64,000 bases of DNA, taken from contig JASAND010024113.1 in NCBI GenBank assembly GCA_030248195.1, positions 1 to 64,000 of the forward strand. Reading direction: 5' to 3'. Numbering within the stretch: the stretch's first letter is position 1; each line of letters starts with the position of its first letter. Positions 37,301-40,717 of the stretch are shown piece by piece. Source of the stretch: Trissonchulus latispiculum. Its lineage: Eukaryota > Nematoda > Enoplea > Enoplida > Ironidae. The notes beneath the pieces were generated by a model. It ran no database searches and was not told the origin of the DNA. It was given only the letters and a program-made list of their open reading frames with translations. The position numbers and the translations under genes are program-made.

Positions 37301-40300
37301 AAAAGAAATCCGGCCATGCCGGAAATGTTTTGCAAAAGGTAAAGTAAAAATGGTAGAGTTTGTACTGTTTTCGGGTTGGAGAGTGTCCCAGCCTCAACCC
37401 CACACTAAATTCATATATACCAGCTATATAGTATAACAATAACATTACTCTAGTTTTAGGATACTCAGCAGGGTGAGGACAAATCGGATGCGGAAGAGAT
37501 TGCTCCAGAATCCCTGGAACTGCCTCCATCCCCCTACGTAAGTGAGTTTTTGGATTATTTTCTACAACGACGTCAGCTCATTATCTGCACAACTCTTATT
37601 ATGACTGGATTTAATGCAGCTCTCGATTGGACTCGTTTGACCTTTGAAGATACTGTAATGTAATGTAATATACTTATGTATGATGGTTGGTTTACTTTAT
37701 GCAGACAATGGTTGGTGGGACATGTATGAAGGCGTGCTTTCTCACTAGTTTAGGGGGGACTCACTACTAATTAAAAATAATACTAACTAATAATACTAAT
37801 AAAATAAAAAATGGGAACCAATAAAATCGTCTAAAATTGCCTTATAGGCCGCAGATGATCCTGTACTGCGCCGCAAAGCTAGAAGTGCGTATGAAGCCGG
37901 GCAAGATTTAAAATTTTACAACAAATTCTACAAAGTTCACAGTTTTTGGCAGCTTAGCGAGGGGAAGCCCCAAAAAAAGTGGAGATTCTGTTCCCCCTCC
38001 CCTCCTCTAAGTTAAGTTAACCTATATAATCAGTGTTTGCATTTTGCTATCGTATTTTTGTTTTTTGCTTGGTCAGAGTGACTGATTTCAATTATTTTAC
38101 TTTTAGATTGTTGTGATACAAAAGCTAACAGCGTCACTTGGTTTCATGTTTATGGCCATCTTTGTGTGTCCTCGTTTTCCTCTTGAAGCGGCAGTGGGTG
38201 AGCCTATTTATCTCAGTTTATTATGCTTGTATATTATTTCTTCTGTTTCATTTTTTGATAGTGCTCGTCAGCAGCTCTTAGCAGGTTATGCGTATAGATT
38301 TTAGTTACTGCAAACTGAAGTATCCAGTTGTAGCTGGTGAAAAAGCAGTGGCAGATTACATTTCTTTAACGATTGTTTTGCTACAAGAACGCTGGAGAGT
38401 TTATATTTGAATTGTATTAATAGTCAGGTTTATAATTGCGTTTTGGTTCATTGAGTTGCAAACTTTGGAAATAATGTTTAATTTCATTTTATGTTTTATT
38501 TTATTTTATAGTGTTGACTGAAGTTTTATCATTCTCCTTATCCGGCGCTGCTTATTTTTAGGCATGAATTGCTGTTTCCTTACCAAATTTCTATACGTCA
38601 TTTTCAGTCTACTCTTGGTTCGAATGCAGTATTATTGTGCCTGGATTTTTGGTAAATCAATTACTAAATTCTCCCTCCTTTGATAATCTTTACACGACCA
38701 ACAAAAACGCAGACCCAACAAAAACTGGCTTCTAGATTCGGGTCCCCAAATTCTCGTTTCGGGAGGCAAGACCGAAATGTTTAATTTTCTTCAATTTGGT
38801 TTTGAATTTCTTAAAATGTTCTTGAATGCTAAATCTGATGTGCCTCTGTTTGTTCGAGTTTATAACTAGCTTGCCATTCTGAAGTTTAAATTAAAATTAA
38901 TAGTAGCGCTATTTGATAAGTATTTTATTGGTTTCAGCGGACGCTATTGTTAATGCCAGCGGATTTGGTTATAATGGAACTATCAGCGGCAAGGCTCAGT
39001 GGAACATGCTGTCCCTTGTGGATGTGGTGCAAATAGAGGTTTCTTGTCTTTTCGTGTGTGTCTTATGCAGCTGTTTTTTACGCATCCGTCAGAAATAGCA
39101 AAATACGTTGCTCTGTTTGAGGTATAGTAGGGGTCTGTATCGGAGGGCCGTTCCACATTTTCAACTGATGGACAGTAGACATTATTGTAATTCATAACTT
39201 CTGGCTCTTGCTCTGTAGATCTGTAGATCTGATTTCCTTAACTTTAGTTTTAACTTTGTTTCAGATGGCGGACAGTTTTAGAGCAACCTTAGAAGCCTGG
39301 AACTGTCGCACGATGGCATGGCTGCGTCGTGTTGCCTATGAACGTGTTCCTCCCCAGTTTCGAACCCTGGCTACTTACTGCCTGTCTGCCTGGTGGCACG
39401 GCTTCTATGCCGGTTACTATCTTACCTTTTCCTGTGGCGCCATTTTTACCAGCGCTGCGCGCACTGTAAGCTTTTGTTTGTTTAACCTCTATGTTAATAC
39501 ATATTTTATAACTATTGTTATATACTCTATAAGTTCCTTTTAAGATTTGATTGCGTTGGCACTAAGTTATCGTTTTGAGGTTTATTTCCGACCTGCTTAG
39601 CTTACATGATTGTTCTGGGTTGTCAGTGCTAGAGCAATATTTCAGTCATTGTTTTGTGTTCATTTTAGTTCCGGCGACATGTGAGGCCAAAATTTTTGGG
39701 CCACCTGTGGAAGAAACGTGTTTATGACGCCCTTACCTTTATAGCAACAAAATTTGCCTTGGGCTATGTAGCGTTTCCTTTTGTACTTATGCATTGGAAC
39801 GCCTCCGTTCAGTTGTATTTGTATGTTGACTTTTTATGACAGTTTATTGATTCATTATCACCAAGAGTACACAATACATAAGAGTATGGCAGCAGTCATT
39901 CTCTATATAAGCATGACACGTTTTCTGCACGCTAACGGCGGACCCCCCTGCAAATTGGACCCATCACTTCAAACACATTTTGTGCGCTATATATACTTGT
40001 GTTCTAAAGCTCGAAACAGACACAAAACTCGCGCACGTAGTGCTTATGTTTTCGAGCTTTAGCACACAAGCATAGAGCGAATGAGTGTTCCCCCATTTCG
40101 ACCGGGGGGGTCACTGGGGTCTAATTTGCGGGGGGAGGTCAGCCGTTAGCGCGCAGAGGATATGTCACGCTTATAATACATACAGTATGCCAGCTGCCAT
40201 ACTGTTGCTATCACCTAATAGTTTTGATGGTTGTTCTGAAAGAGAAATTTATAAATAGAGTGAGTCCTTAATTCACCCGTTTTATTTTATACCCATATCT

Positions 40301-40471
40301 CTTATTCGTGCCAATTTGCTGATGGTATTTACGTATATCTTATTTTTTAGGGAATTATATTTTTCTCTCCATATACTGTCTATTTTGATCATAGCTGTCG
40401 TCCCATTACTATTTCCCGTATCATCATCATCATCATCATCATTGTCCGCTTCTACGAGGAAAAAAGAATAA
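4394..40471 (+). CDS. MBOAT2-like: MBOAT1/2-type lysophospholipid acyltransferase, 13-exon gene
   Basis: Membrane-bound O-acyltransferases of this group transfer an acyl chain from acyl-CoA to lysophospholipids (lyso-PE, lyso-PS, lyso-PC) in the ER membrane. Proposed exons: 4394-4474, 10772-10921, 34319-34377, 34532-34621, 35418-35525, 36283-36421, 37460-37537, 38107-38197, 38562-38651, 38938-39038, 39265-39465, 39669-39820, 40351-40471. Phases agree throughout and give 486 residues; human MBOAT1/2 have about 495-520. Family landmarks occur in order: 'GSTILQPIAESVGI' near the N-terminus, 'MMILTQKVTSLAFSLHD', 'PSFLEFFSYCLNFQSVLCGP', 'NASGFGYNG', and the catalytic pair Asn342 ('AWNCRT') and His374 ('WWHGFYAGYY'). 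The C-terminus RKKE could act as a dilysine-like ER signal. Intron 2 contains a 15.3 kb retroelement. Exon 3 is the weakest call. MBOAT1 and MBOAT2 cannot be told apart here. Confidence 0.88.
4475..6059. other. MBOAT intron 1, first part: repeats, no gene
   Basis: AT-rich intron sequence. Several blocks recur elsewhere: 'AACAAAAAAATCACCC'-type stretches (also near 9910 and 32850), 'GAATTCAAATTCGGCATTAG' (also near 8900), and the palindromic repeat described separately at 5190-5490. No credible open frame. Confidence 0.5.
5190..5490. repeat. Imperfect palindromic repeat, also present at 43950-44366
   Basis: The left arm 'AACACGAATCTGAAGTCCG' (about 5258) is mirrored by 'CGGACTTCGGATTCGTGTT' (about 5385), with a TA-rich centre. 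Further out, 'GAAACCGAAAATTTTTG' faces 'AAAATTTTTCGGTTTC'. The same layout, with diverged sequence, occurs near 44040-44290, so this is a dispersed foldback family. Confidence 0.65.
6060..8219 (+). mobile_element. Composite repeat, copy 3
   Basis: Second near-complete copy of the element at 2121-4287. It starts in a TA run, has the identical hairpin at 6079-6098, the same unique stretch, the 'GGGTTTTCTGGTGCG' subrepeat (about 6750-6965), the satellite from about 6990, and the same tail ending at 8219 before another TA run. Its tail is closer to the 1-838 copy than to the 2121-4287 copy. It lies in MBOAT intron 1. Confidence 0.7.
6990..8100 (+). repeat. 147-bp tandem repeat array (about 7 units)
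   Basis: Unit starts at 7097, 7245, 7392 and 7539, then two units shortened at the GGGGT block. The first unit is of the 'CTAAGTGAGCTGA' type and the rest are of the 'CCCGCATCGAACTGAGC' type, so one array holds both subfamilies. Confidence 0.85.
8243..8658. mobile_element. hAT-type MITE with G/C-tract ends
   Basis: Termini are CACTAGCGTAGCCAG and CTGGCTACGCGCCTG, which are inverted repeats of each other apart from the outermost bases. Long G-runs (8269-8300, 8598-8607) and C-runs (about 8615-8644) follow the ends. The flanks are TATATATA on both sides, consistent with an 8-bp target duplication but not diagnostic in a TA microsatellite. The element at 40718-41762 has the same termini with a clear 8-bp duplication. 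No transposase. Confidence 0.72.
8659..9370. other. MBOAT intron 1: repeat fragments, no gene
   Basis: A TA run, repeated 'GGTCACGTGAC' motifs near 8785-8835, then GC-rich sequence with G- and C-tracts (9028-9055, 9312-9364) like that in the 'CGTAGCCAG' elements. Open frames through the tracts are low complexity. Confidence 0.45.
9371..9750 (+). mobile_element. tRNA-derived SINE, plus orientation
   Basis: The head has RNA polymerase III promoter boxes: A box TGGCCGAGTGG at 9379-9389 and B box GGTTCGAATCC at 9425-9435. A body of about 300 bp shared with the copy at 10231-10615 follows, then a tail of 'TTACC' repeats. 'CCCCGTC' occurs on both sides and may be a short target duplication. It is not a working tRNA gene: the region between the boxes is a simple 'AAAGAT' repeat and the head continues into a SINE body. 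Confidence 0.8.
9751..10220. other. MBOAT intron 1: repeat fragments, no gene
   Basis: Contains 'GCTATATAGGTTTTTCGG' and 'AATTTAGCATTAGTTTT', which recur at 8876-8930, and 'AATCACCCGCCGGTGGCG' (9922), which recurs at 32858. These are parts of another dispersed repeat family. No coding evidence. Confidence 0.45.
10231..10615 (-). mobile_element. tRNA-derived SINE, minus orientation, with perfect 10-bp target duplication
   Basis: Reverse-strand copy of the 9371-9750 SINE. Reading the minus strand, the head carries GCCGAGTGG (A box) near 10597 and GGTTCGAACC (B box) near 10552, and the tail is a run of 'TTACC/TTTTACC' at 10231-10255. GTTAGCCGTC occurs at 10221-10230 and again at 10616-10625, a 10-bp direct repeat expected from LINE-driven insertion. 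Confidence 0.85.
10772..10921 (+). CDS. MBOAT2-like: MBOAT exon 2
   Basis: Starts after 'TTTGTTTAG' and reads 'VNFLTCQFISLPLAVAYY', then a hydrophobic run ending 'MIFFCFGKY'. This fits the first transmembrane region of MBOAT1/2. I end the exon at 10921 before GTGCGT because that phase (0) suits the inferred exon 3. Two other donors are close: GTATGT at 10918 and GTGAGG at 10926. Confidence 0.75.
10922..14018. other. MBOAT intron 2, first part: AT-rich, no gene
   Basis: No credible coding sequence. 'TCGGGAAAAAAGCCA' appears at about 11648 and 11991 and inverted near 11967 and 12467, suggesting a degenerate inverted-repeat element. 12970-13205 is a diverged relative of the MITE at 14019-14267 ('TTGGCGAAAA', 'ACGCCACCAGTCCTG'). 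Confidence 0.5.
12902..12962. repeat. (TA)n microsatellite
   Basis: About 30 uninterrupted TA dinucleotides. Similar runs occur at 8219-8242, 8660-8692, 13310-13340 and 53863-53895, several of them next to transposon ends. Confidence 0.95.
14019..14267. mobile_element. Tc1/mariner-type MITE, near-perfect palindrome
   Basis: A 249-bp element whose ends mirror each other for more than 50 bp: CAGTACATTTCATGAAATCC against GGATTTCACGAAATGTACTG, followed inward by 'CAGGACTGGTGGCGTAATTT'. It is flanked by TA on both sides (14017-14018, 14268-14269), the Tc1/mariner target duplication. 'TTGGCGAAAA' recurs along the interior. The overlapping open frames on both strands come from the palindrome and are not genes. 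Confidence 0.8.
14268..14930. other. MBOAT intron 2: no gene
   Basis: A short inverted repeat, 'TGCCTTAGTTACCCC' (14278) against 'GGGTAACTAAGGCA' (14312), is followed by a further copy of the motif near 14670. Otherwise AT-rich sequence with nothing coding. Confidence 0.45.
14931..15143. repeat. Left arm of a roughly 210-bp inverted repeat pair spanning the retroelement
   Basis: 'GTGGAAGTCAAATTGGATTT', 'CAAATCTGATTTGTCTGAA' and 'GTCAAATCCAATTTGACG' occur here and, reverse-complemented and in opposite order, at 32020-32222. The arms differ by scattered substitutions. The pair brackets the LTR element and the hexamer MITE, so it may be the two ends of an older element that later insertions split. 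Confidence 0.7.
15144..15482. other. MBOAT intron 2: no gene
   Basis: AT-rich. Two inverted stretches around 'ATCAAAGGAAA' and 'TTTCCTTTGAT' (15188-15255) form a loose palindrome. No coding evidence. Confidence 0.4.
15483..15875. mobile_element. hAT MITE with GAGACC hexamer arrays
   Basis: Termini CAGGGTTGGG and CCCAACCCTG are perfect inverted repeats. The 8-bp direct repeat TCGTAGAG lies immediately outside (15475-15482 and 15876-15883), the hAT target-duplication length. Just inside each end are arrays of the hexamer GAGACC, and the middle is AT-rich. No transposase. Frames translated as Ser-Val repeats come from the hexamers. Confidence 0.88.
16586..16593 (+). promoter_or_regulatory. LTR TATA box
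   Basis: TATAAAAG in U3. A start about 30 bp downstream (near 16616) would put the polyadenylation signal at 16629 inside the R region, a standard compact LTR arrangement. The same box is at 31029-31036 in the 3' LTR. Confidence 0.8.
16629..16634 (+). terminator. LTR polyadenylation signal
   Basis: AATAAA about 40 bp after the TATA box. The equivalent in the 3' LTR (31072-31077) would end the retroelement transcript. Because the element is in the sense orientation within an intron, either copy could also cause premature polyadenylation of the host MBOAT transcript. Confidence 0.7.
16896..16914 (+). promoter_or_regulatory. Primer-binding site, tRNA-Gln type
   Basis: TGGAGGTTCCACCGAGATT starts 4 bp after the LTR and begins with TGG, the complement of a tRNA CCA end. 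Its complement fits the 3' end of animal tRNA-Gln (T-arm CTCGG, acceptor strand TGGAACC, discriminator U, CCA). The tRNA identity is from memory of tRNA-Gln sequences. Confidence 0.8.
16921..18900 (+). CDS. gag: Gag part of the gag-glycoprotein frame
   Basis: First about 660 residues of a single frame ending at 21339. Gag packages the RNA and builds the particle. Residues 1-190 are polar, rich in Ser, Thr and acidic residues. Residues about 200-355 look like a Ty3/gypsy capsid: the block opens 'YSGQAHENWKEFIDSF' and ends near 'FEEALKSAKLVEAGEF'. A CCHC zinc knuckle, CX2CX4HX4C, spans C457-C470 and a basic 'RKRKRDR' follows. The tail (480-660) is Asn/Thr-rich. The start is odd: the frame is open from 16861, straight through the primer site, with no ATG. 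The first in-frame ATG is residue 162, so 16921 (GTG) is only a nominal start. The frame runs on into the glycoprotein without a stop. Confidence 0.85.
18901..21339 (+). CDS. env: Envelope-like transmembrane glycoprotein fused in frame to gag
   Basis: Continuation of the gag frame. Residues 667-683 ('SILLFIVMCLMVPVTSV') form a hydrophobic segment that could be an internal signal peptide. The ectodomain (about 685-1225) is Cys-rich with several N-X-S/T sites. KYKR at 939-942 is a plausible furin-type site, giving two subunits. A transmembrane helix spans about 1228-1248 ('WQLWVFLVCAYVTISFLLIH'), followed by a basic then Pro-rich cytoplasmic tail. Such proteins mediate membrane fusion in enveloped elements. 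The Cys spacing and an 'LDPITNIV' block recall mononegavirus/chuvirus-type glycoproteins captured by LTR elements, but this is inference. The last about 40 residues (from about 21225) read into repeat DNA, so the original C-terminus has probably been replaced. Confidence 0.7.
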   Translation, partial: GGYFPKSILLFIVMCLMVPVTSVRSITEMASGPMVCQTEQGRALWRLPGRLRCNSAVSTSRQDLQTVELTLYKRNYVKYKSKAWKCTIVKQTVRTFTYFFANYHLKEEEKHGIRVTGTECESMRRFHQCDAGPLTLRGGLWQTDNKVNYKWSGGGIDCCHWHTYTATNCFMYEAYVYKRHSSENMESTAGWVEHCDYRSGGCQLRDGSYLLWEPNQDERCEFLEWQTLPGEMWGANWLADNDQLALTFQSGNFAKDCHNREIQLTDQGIPVRIHPPIYKYKRSAGNTSTPEQLMASLRKSETAGPQLKQWAIDNGIVTTDLMASSLQAQEFKVQRNLNFAFKQAMNAACRSMATIMEVLKADMMANPTLAIRALLGRNDIIARAGGNVISTWPCQEIETGFYHFEPMNETCSMEIPIKFLLNSQEYSAYLDPITNIVHKNPYPVDCRLNREVPIQLHGKMYTYQSETGDLTPLLHIPELRAFSWNTSEPWSFQPTIFSQIVMYNFSEITSEISLNEIIGGLQYQQKIIQELSDRTSQKSPKQVAQGVVNGIINKGFFGFLHGFAISPWQLWVFLVCAYVTISFLLIHCCPTQIREGMAFNLPRIWPGFQKWARKRRRATSRALILRLRQRQKRGSPNGSSTDNRDPEAEEMLTLPPPCQPPTAPSLIERVRKLFTPYRTPTILNIPAFSPENTQEQSAQALPGLRTIESLYPRKDLKLDRQTQVSPALNSFVPVAEPVEIPSITQYWPETIKTPTQTDMTNQRSARSESAAYTCHDCCVVLRTFFRGGGTRVEIFGGDVLYVVLRTSDKTDA
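21365..21849 (+). mobile_element. 5'-truncated copy of the TTAA-flanked element at 46313-47320
   Basis: Shares 'AAAATAATCGCAGTTTTGCC', 'AAATCTCTAGCTTA', 'CTTATACTGACTTAA' and 'GGACTGGTCCCAGAATGTTAA' in the same order with 46827-47320, and ends in a related terminus before 'CCTTAA'. The left terminus is missing. Confidence 0.75.
22285..23480. repeat. 39-bp tandem array of palindromic units (about 30 copies)
   Basis: The unit alternates blocks such as 'GCGTACTACGCATTAAAAAG' and 'ACTACGCAGTGCGTAGTCC'. Each contains inverted halves (ACTACGCA/TGCGTAGT), so every unit can fold. Because 39 is divisible by three and the units lack stops in these frames, both strands are open for about 260 codons, giving a 13-residue periodic peptide. 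I regard these frames as by-products. The array lies inside the retroelement between glycoprotein and protease. Confidence 0.9.
23628..27308 (+). CDS. pol: Pol polyprotein: protease, reverse transcriptase, RNase H, integrase
   Basis: Copies the element RNA and inserts the DNA. The frame opens after a TGA at 23625. The protease active site 'LVDTGSTITLI' is at about 23694-23725, but the first ATG is 23805, downstream of it, so translation must enter from upstream by splicing, readthrough or an unmarked start. Reverse transcriptase has 'CVDFRKINAVT', 'FSTLDLQSGYYNV', 'MPFGLTNAPATFQR' and the catalytic YLDD at 24942-24953. RNase H starts at 'LQTDASGHGLGAVLSQ'. Integrase has an H-H-C-C zinc finger (to about 26160, 'CKTCEAC') and DDE residues at D26253 ('VAVDILGP'), D26433 ('LLSDRGANF') and E26541 ('CERFNGTL'). 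A GPF motif lies near 26960. All catalytic motifs are intact. The domain order RT-RH-INT is that of Ty3/gypsy. Confidence 0.96.
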   Translation, partial: PTASDLQTTTIPILVNNAPLKALVDTGSTITLIDEKTYKTIVRDSQNLPKRTTDISATSMTGHELKITGQTPLSLKIGSTLIDHPTYIVSNSPHACILGTDILKKLGPIIIDLQNETITIQKSGANNNRWVKPTTATIEESITIPARTQVTFACSLNKNINGGLFEPNSRFESNTGLYVARALVAPGPKIPLRVMNTSNAPIKIYAKSKIGSVCTVREMPTDSHRPDETVQNPLSDIDLTSPELTPPQQNTLLQLLNKFIDVFAKDDNDVGCATAIKHTIDTGDHKPIYQRPYRTPVSLRETVAQKIQDWVKHKIIEPSSSPWASPIVLVSKKDGTIRICVDFRKINAVTKRDVFPLPRIDDLLDSLGKAHFFSTLDLQSGYYNVQMSEQDKEKTAFICEEGLFHYNVMPFGLTNAPATFQRLMNIVLSGLQTKFCLCYLDDIIIFSPTFEQHLTDISNVLQRLRDHQLKLKAKKCHFARRTVSYLGHTISKDGLQPENDKIVKVRDYPIPTNLTELRSFLGLASYYRRFIKNFAQIAYPLYALLKKDNTYHWTNDCENSFTTLKAYLTTAPVLAFPDINRPYILQTDASGHGLGAVLSQLDILNKEHPVAYASRTLTKAEKNYPVIELETLAIVFGVKYFRHLIYGQKVTIITDHSPLRWLMSVKSPSGRLMRWILQLQEYKLEIQYKPGKKHGNADAMSRLPFNHLLQNTDAADRVLGITLHNSSSLYAQQREQPDTKLFIEYLENGLLPDDLAEAHNIIMKSVRYFVEDGMLYHEYPQASKPGKLFFQLVIPQILTHEVFKACHEDVTAGHLGFEKTYLKILNRYWWNTIRKDVKHWCKTCEACIRKKNPPKTMKAPLVSIPVEGPWDRVAVDILGPLPQTEEGYKYIIVFTEYLTKWVEAFPLIDTKSETIAKIFVEEIVCRYSCPKELLSDRGANFLSALMTETCNLLGVTKINTTAYHPQTDGQCERFNGTLMQMISKYVSHTQKDWSSFINFCLFAYRTSVHSSTLDTPFFLNFGREARLPLDTVLQQTRSTYCEIEDYRYDLVQNLKEAWTLAKEHIQLAQTKQKHYYDRTTTPTRFSENQLVMLYVPALTKGKTAKLNRPWHGPFRIQHLTPPTADIQECSNPTKPPQKVHINRLKPITTRCCVPLQSTIVSQPKESLAEETDTHEYRVKTNTSLPTSARTTQEQTDPIPVTNRSEVVSDDNCPIPYNLRPRKSIHY
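27309..28353. other. Retroelement spacer between pol and the 3' protein
   Basis: No long frame. It contains a perfect hairpin (27507-27532) in the GC-richer first 400 bp, then AT-rich sequence with 'GTACAGTACAGTATATA' repeats near 27800, then the TATA box of the next gene. Confidence 0.6.
27507..27532 (+). other. Perfect 10-bp hairpin in the retroelement
   Basis: GGAACTGTTC-CGCAAA-GAACAGTTCC: a 10-bp stem with a 6-base loop, just downstream of pol. It could be a structured RNA signal (packaging, export or stability). The function is unknown; only the fold is seen. Confidence 0.55.
28354..28361 (+). promoter_or_regulatory. Candidate internal promoter TATA box
   Basis: TATAAATA lies 126 bp upstream of the ATG at 28487, with a pyrimidine-rich stretch about 30 bp downstream that could hold the start site. 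This would give the 3' protein its own transcript, as internal promoters do in some complex retroviruses. The function is inferred from position and motif only. Confidence 0.5.
28487..30427 (+). CDS. Unrecognised retroelement 3' protein, probably two exons (about 574 residues)
   Basis: I do not recognise this protein. The first exon starts at ATG 28487 ('MAEYDPVSSF') and codes for about 248 residues, globular in composition, with motifs such as 'LEYVGQYVLQYLQAVESKW' and 'YGIIKQLTNKSMVALRKLDD'. A donor GTATAC at 29231 and acceptor 'AATTTAG' before 29447 are both phase 0. Joining them avoids the stop at 29266 and explains why the second frame has no ATG at its start. The second exon (29447-30427) begins acidic and Pro-rich, then has a basic, Arg/Gln/Ser/His-rich stretch (about 29690-30010) suited to RNA binding, and ends in a folded-looking segment ('EAILHQVAKLILYGLDYPKG'). 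It is in the usual env position but has no signal peptide or transmembrane helix. A nucleoprotein-like or regulatory role is possible but unproven. Confidence 0.65.
30475..31334 (+). repeat. 3' LTR
   Basis: 860 bp, TG...CA, the same length as the 5' LTR and agreeing with it wherever compared. It carries the TATA box at 31029-31036 and AATAAA at 31072-31077. It is followed by AATT (31335-31338), the partner of the AATT before the 5' LTR. Confidence 0.95.
31335..32019. other. MBOAT intron 2: AT-rich, no gene
   Basis: Follows the retroelement. No coding frame and no clear repeat structure beyond AT-rich sequence. Confidence 0.45.
32020..32222. repeat. Right arm of the inverted repeat pair spanning the retroelement
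   Basis: Reverse-complement partner of 14931-15143; for example 'CGTCAAATTGGATTTGAC' here against 'GTCAAATCCAATTTGACG' there. See the left arm for interpretation. Confidence 0.7.
32325..32710. repeat. G/C-tract repeat in intron 2
   Basis: Begins 'GGTCTTGGGGGGCTTGTCCCC' and ends in G- and C-runs ('GGGGGGTTTGGACCCCCC'), with an 'AAAATTTTCG'-rich interior. It resembles the interior of the 'CGTAGCCAG' elements, but I see no clear terminal repeats. Confidence 0.5.
33462..33960 (-). pseudogene. Degraded 3' end of a LINE reverse-transcriptase ORF
   Basis: On the minus strand, 33740-33462 codes for about 92 residues including 'ISSRTTRGRMFKLRVPKN' and 'DWNALPASVVDSVSLPSFKR', typical of the C-terminus of CR1/L2/Jockey-type LINE polyproteins. 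Upstream on that strand, in another frame, 33905-33785 reads 'RPLLETASEVWNPYL' and 'IENVQKRFT', the thumb region of the same protein type. The frame break and missing upstream domains make it a 5'-truncated relic. It lies antisense in MBOAT intron 2. Confidence 0.75.
34319..34377 (+). CDS. MBOAT2-like: MBOAT exon 3 (inferred)
   Basis: After 'CGGCAACAG' the sequence reads hydrophobic 'LPLATTLGYTFLVAGPGLP' to a GTGTAA donor at 34378, phase 2, which suits exon 4. It would supply the transmembrane segment that MBOAT1/2 have between exons 2 and 4. The acceptor lacks a good pyrimidine tract, and two other readings give consistent phases: the same acceptor with the GTATGT-adjacent GTGAGG donor of exon 2, or acceptor 'CATTAG' at 34340. 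Confidence 0.5.
34532..34621 (+). CDS. MBOAT2-like: MBOAT exon 4
   Basis: After 'TTTGCAG', reads 'IVFVIAMGYISFIHWC' then 'TADYVLDVTG' to a GTAATT donor. This fits the MBOAT1/2 segment of pattern F-V-F-A-L-G-Y followed by D-Y...F-S-G. Confidence 0.85.
35418..35525 (+). CDS. MBOAT2-like: MBOAT exon 5
   Basis: After 'CTTTTAG', reads 'SMMILTQKVTSLAFSLHD' and 'LTELQRREKL' to a GTGATT donor. The 'M-M-I-L-T-Q-K-V-T-S-L-A' block is among the most conserved in lysophospholipid-acylating MBOATs. Confidence 0.92.
36283..36421 (+). CDS. MBOAT2-like: MBOAT exon 6
   Basis: After 'GATTTTCAG', reads 'RPSFLEFFSYCLNFQSVLCG' and 'YEAFIEGKPYWKS' to a GTATGT donor. It matches the P-S-L-L-E-Y...G-P-L...F-I-E-G region of MBOAT1/2. 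Confidence 0.92.
36515..36670. repeat. G/C-tract repeat in MBOAT intron 6
   Basis: 'GGGAGGGGGGCTTTCCGGGG' and 'TACCCCCCCCCC' bracket a short interior with a 'CCGGACCC' motif, in the style of the other G/C-tract elements. A similar block lies at about 35700-36040 in intron 5 ('GTCCCCCCCCCAAAAG', 'GCGCCCCCCCCCAAATTT'). Confidence 0.5.
37460..37537 (+). CDS. MBOAT2-like: MBOAT exon 7
   Basis: After 'TAGTTTTAG', a 26-residue acidic, polar loop ('DTQQGEDKSDAEEIAPESLE') to a GTAAGT donor, phase 0 on both sides. This is the variable hydrophilic loop of the family, so sequence support is weak but the phase and splice sites are good. Confidence 0.75.
38107..38197 (+). CDS. MBOAT2-like: MBOAT exon 8
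   Basis: After 'TACTTTTAG', reads 'IVVIQKLTASLGFMFMAIFV' and on to a GTGAGC donor, phase 1. It fits the V-V-Q-K-L transmembrane segment. Confidence 0.88.
38562..38651 (+). CDS. MBOAT2-like: MBOAT exon 9
   Basis: After 'TTATTTTTAG', reads 'FLTKFLYVIFSLLLVRMQYY' and 'CAWIF' to a GTAAAT donor, phase 1. It matches the family pattern of a hydrophobic helix followed by R-x-x-Y-Y-x-A-W. Confidence 0.87.
38938..39038 (+). CDS. MBOAT2-like: MBOAT exon 10
   Basis: After 'GGTTTCAG', reads 'ADAIVNASGFGYNG' and 'AQWNMLSLVDVVQIE' to a GTTTCT donor. The N-A-S-G-F-G-Y-N-G block is a hallmark of the enzyme core. Confidence 0.93.
39265..39465 (+). CDS. MBOAT2-like: MBOAT exon 11 (catalytic exon)
   Basis: After 'TTTGTTTCAG', 67 residues to a GTAAGC donor, phase 0. 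Contains the catalytic Asn ('AWNCRT', residue 342) and catalytic His ('SAWWHGFYAGYYLTF', residue 374), the two residues required in MBOAT enzymes. Confidence 0.97.
39669..39820 (+). CDS. MBOAT2-like: MBOAT exon 12
   Basis: After 'TTCATTTTAG', reads 'FRRHVRPKFLGHLWKKRVYD' then 'KFALGYVAFPFVLM' to a GTATGT donor. It fits the penultimate transmembrane pair of MBOAT1/2 (pattern Y-x-V-x-P-F-V-L-L). Confidence 0.92.
39866..40190. mobile_element. Foldback MITE in MBOAT intron 12
   Basis: Starts 'CCAAGAGTACACAATACATAAG' and folds about a centre near 40025, where 'TAAAGCTCGAAA' faces 'TTTCGAGCTTTA'. A 'GCTAACGGCGGACCCCCC' block on the left matches 'CAGCCGTTAGCGCGC' on the right. It is a member of the family whose clearest copies are at 45652-46005 and 54086-55452. 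Confidence 0.65.
40351..40471 (+). CDS. MBOAT2-like: MBOAT exon 13 (stop codon)
   Basis: After 'ATTTTTTAG', reads 'ELYFSLHILSILIIAVVPLL', a Ser run coded by TCA repeats, then 'ASTRKKE' and TAA at 40469-40471. It fits the last transmembrane helix (H-I-L-x-I-L) and a short cytosolic tail. Confidence 0.93.
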
Positions 40472-40717
40472 TTTTCCGTCGTCTACTGGTGAAATATTTT
40501 TGTACATAACCGTTTCATATATTTTTAATTTAAATGCCATGTTGTAGTTTCTGCATGAGTCTCGCTATAGTAGCGTAGCAGGTTGTACGTGTTTTTATTC
40601 AGCGGGATTATGGTCACTCTTTAACTTTCCGTTTTTAACTAATTAATACTTAACAAAAATCTTAACAGGAACACAAACACAGCTTTCTAAGATTGGAATG
40701 TGTTGATGTGGTCGAGG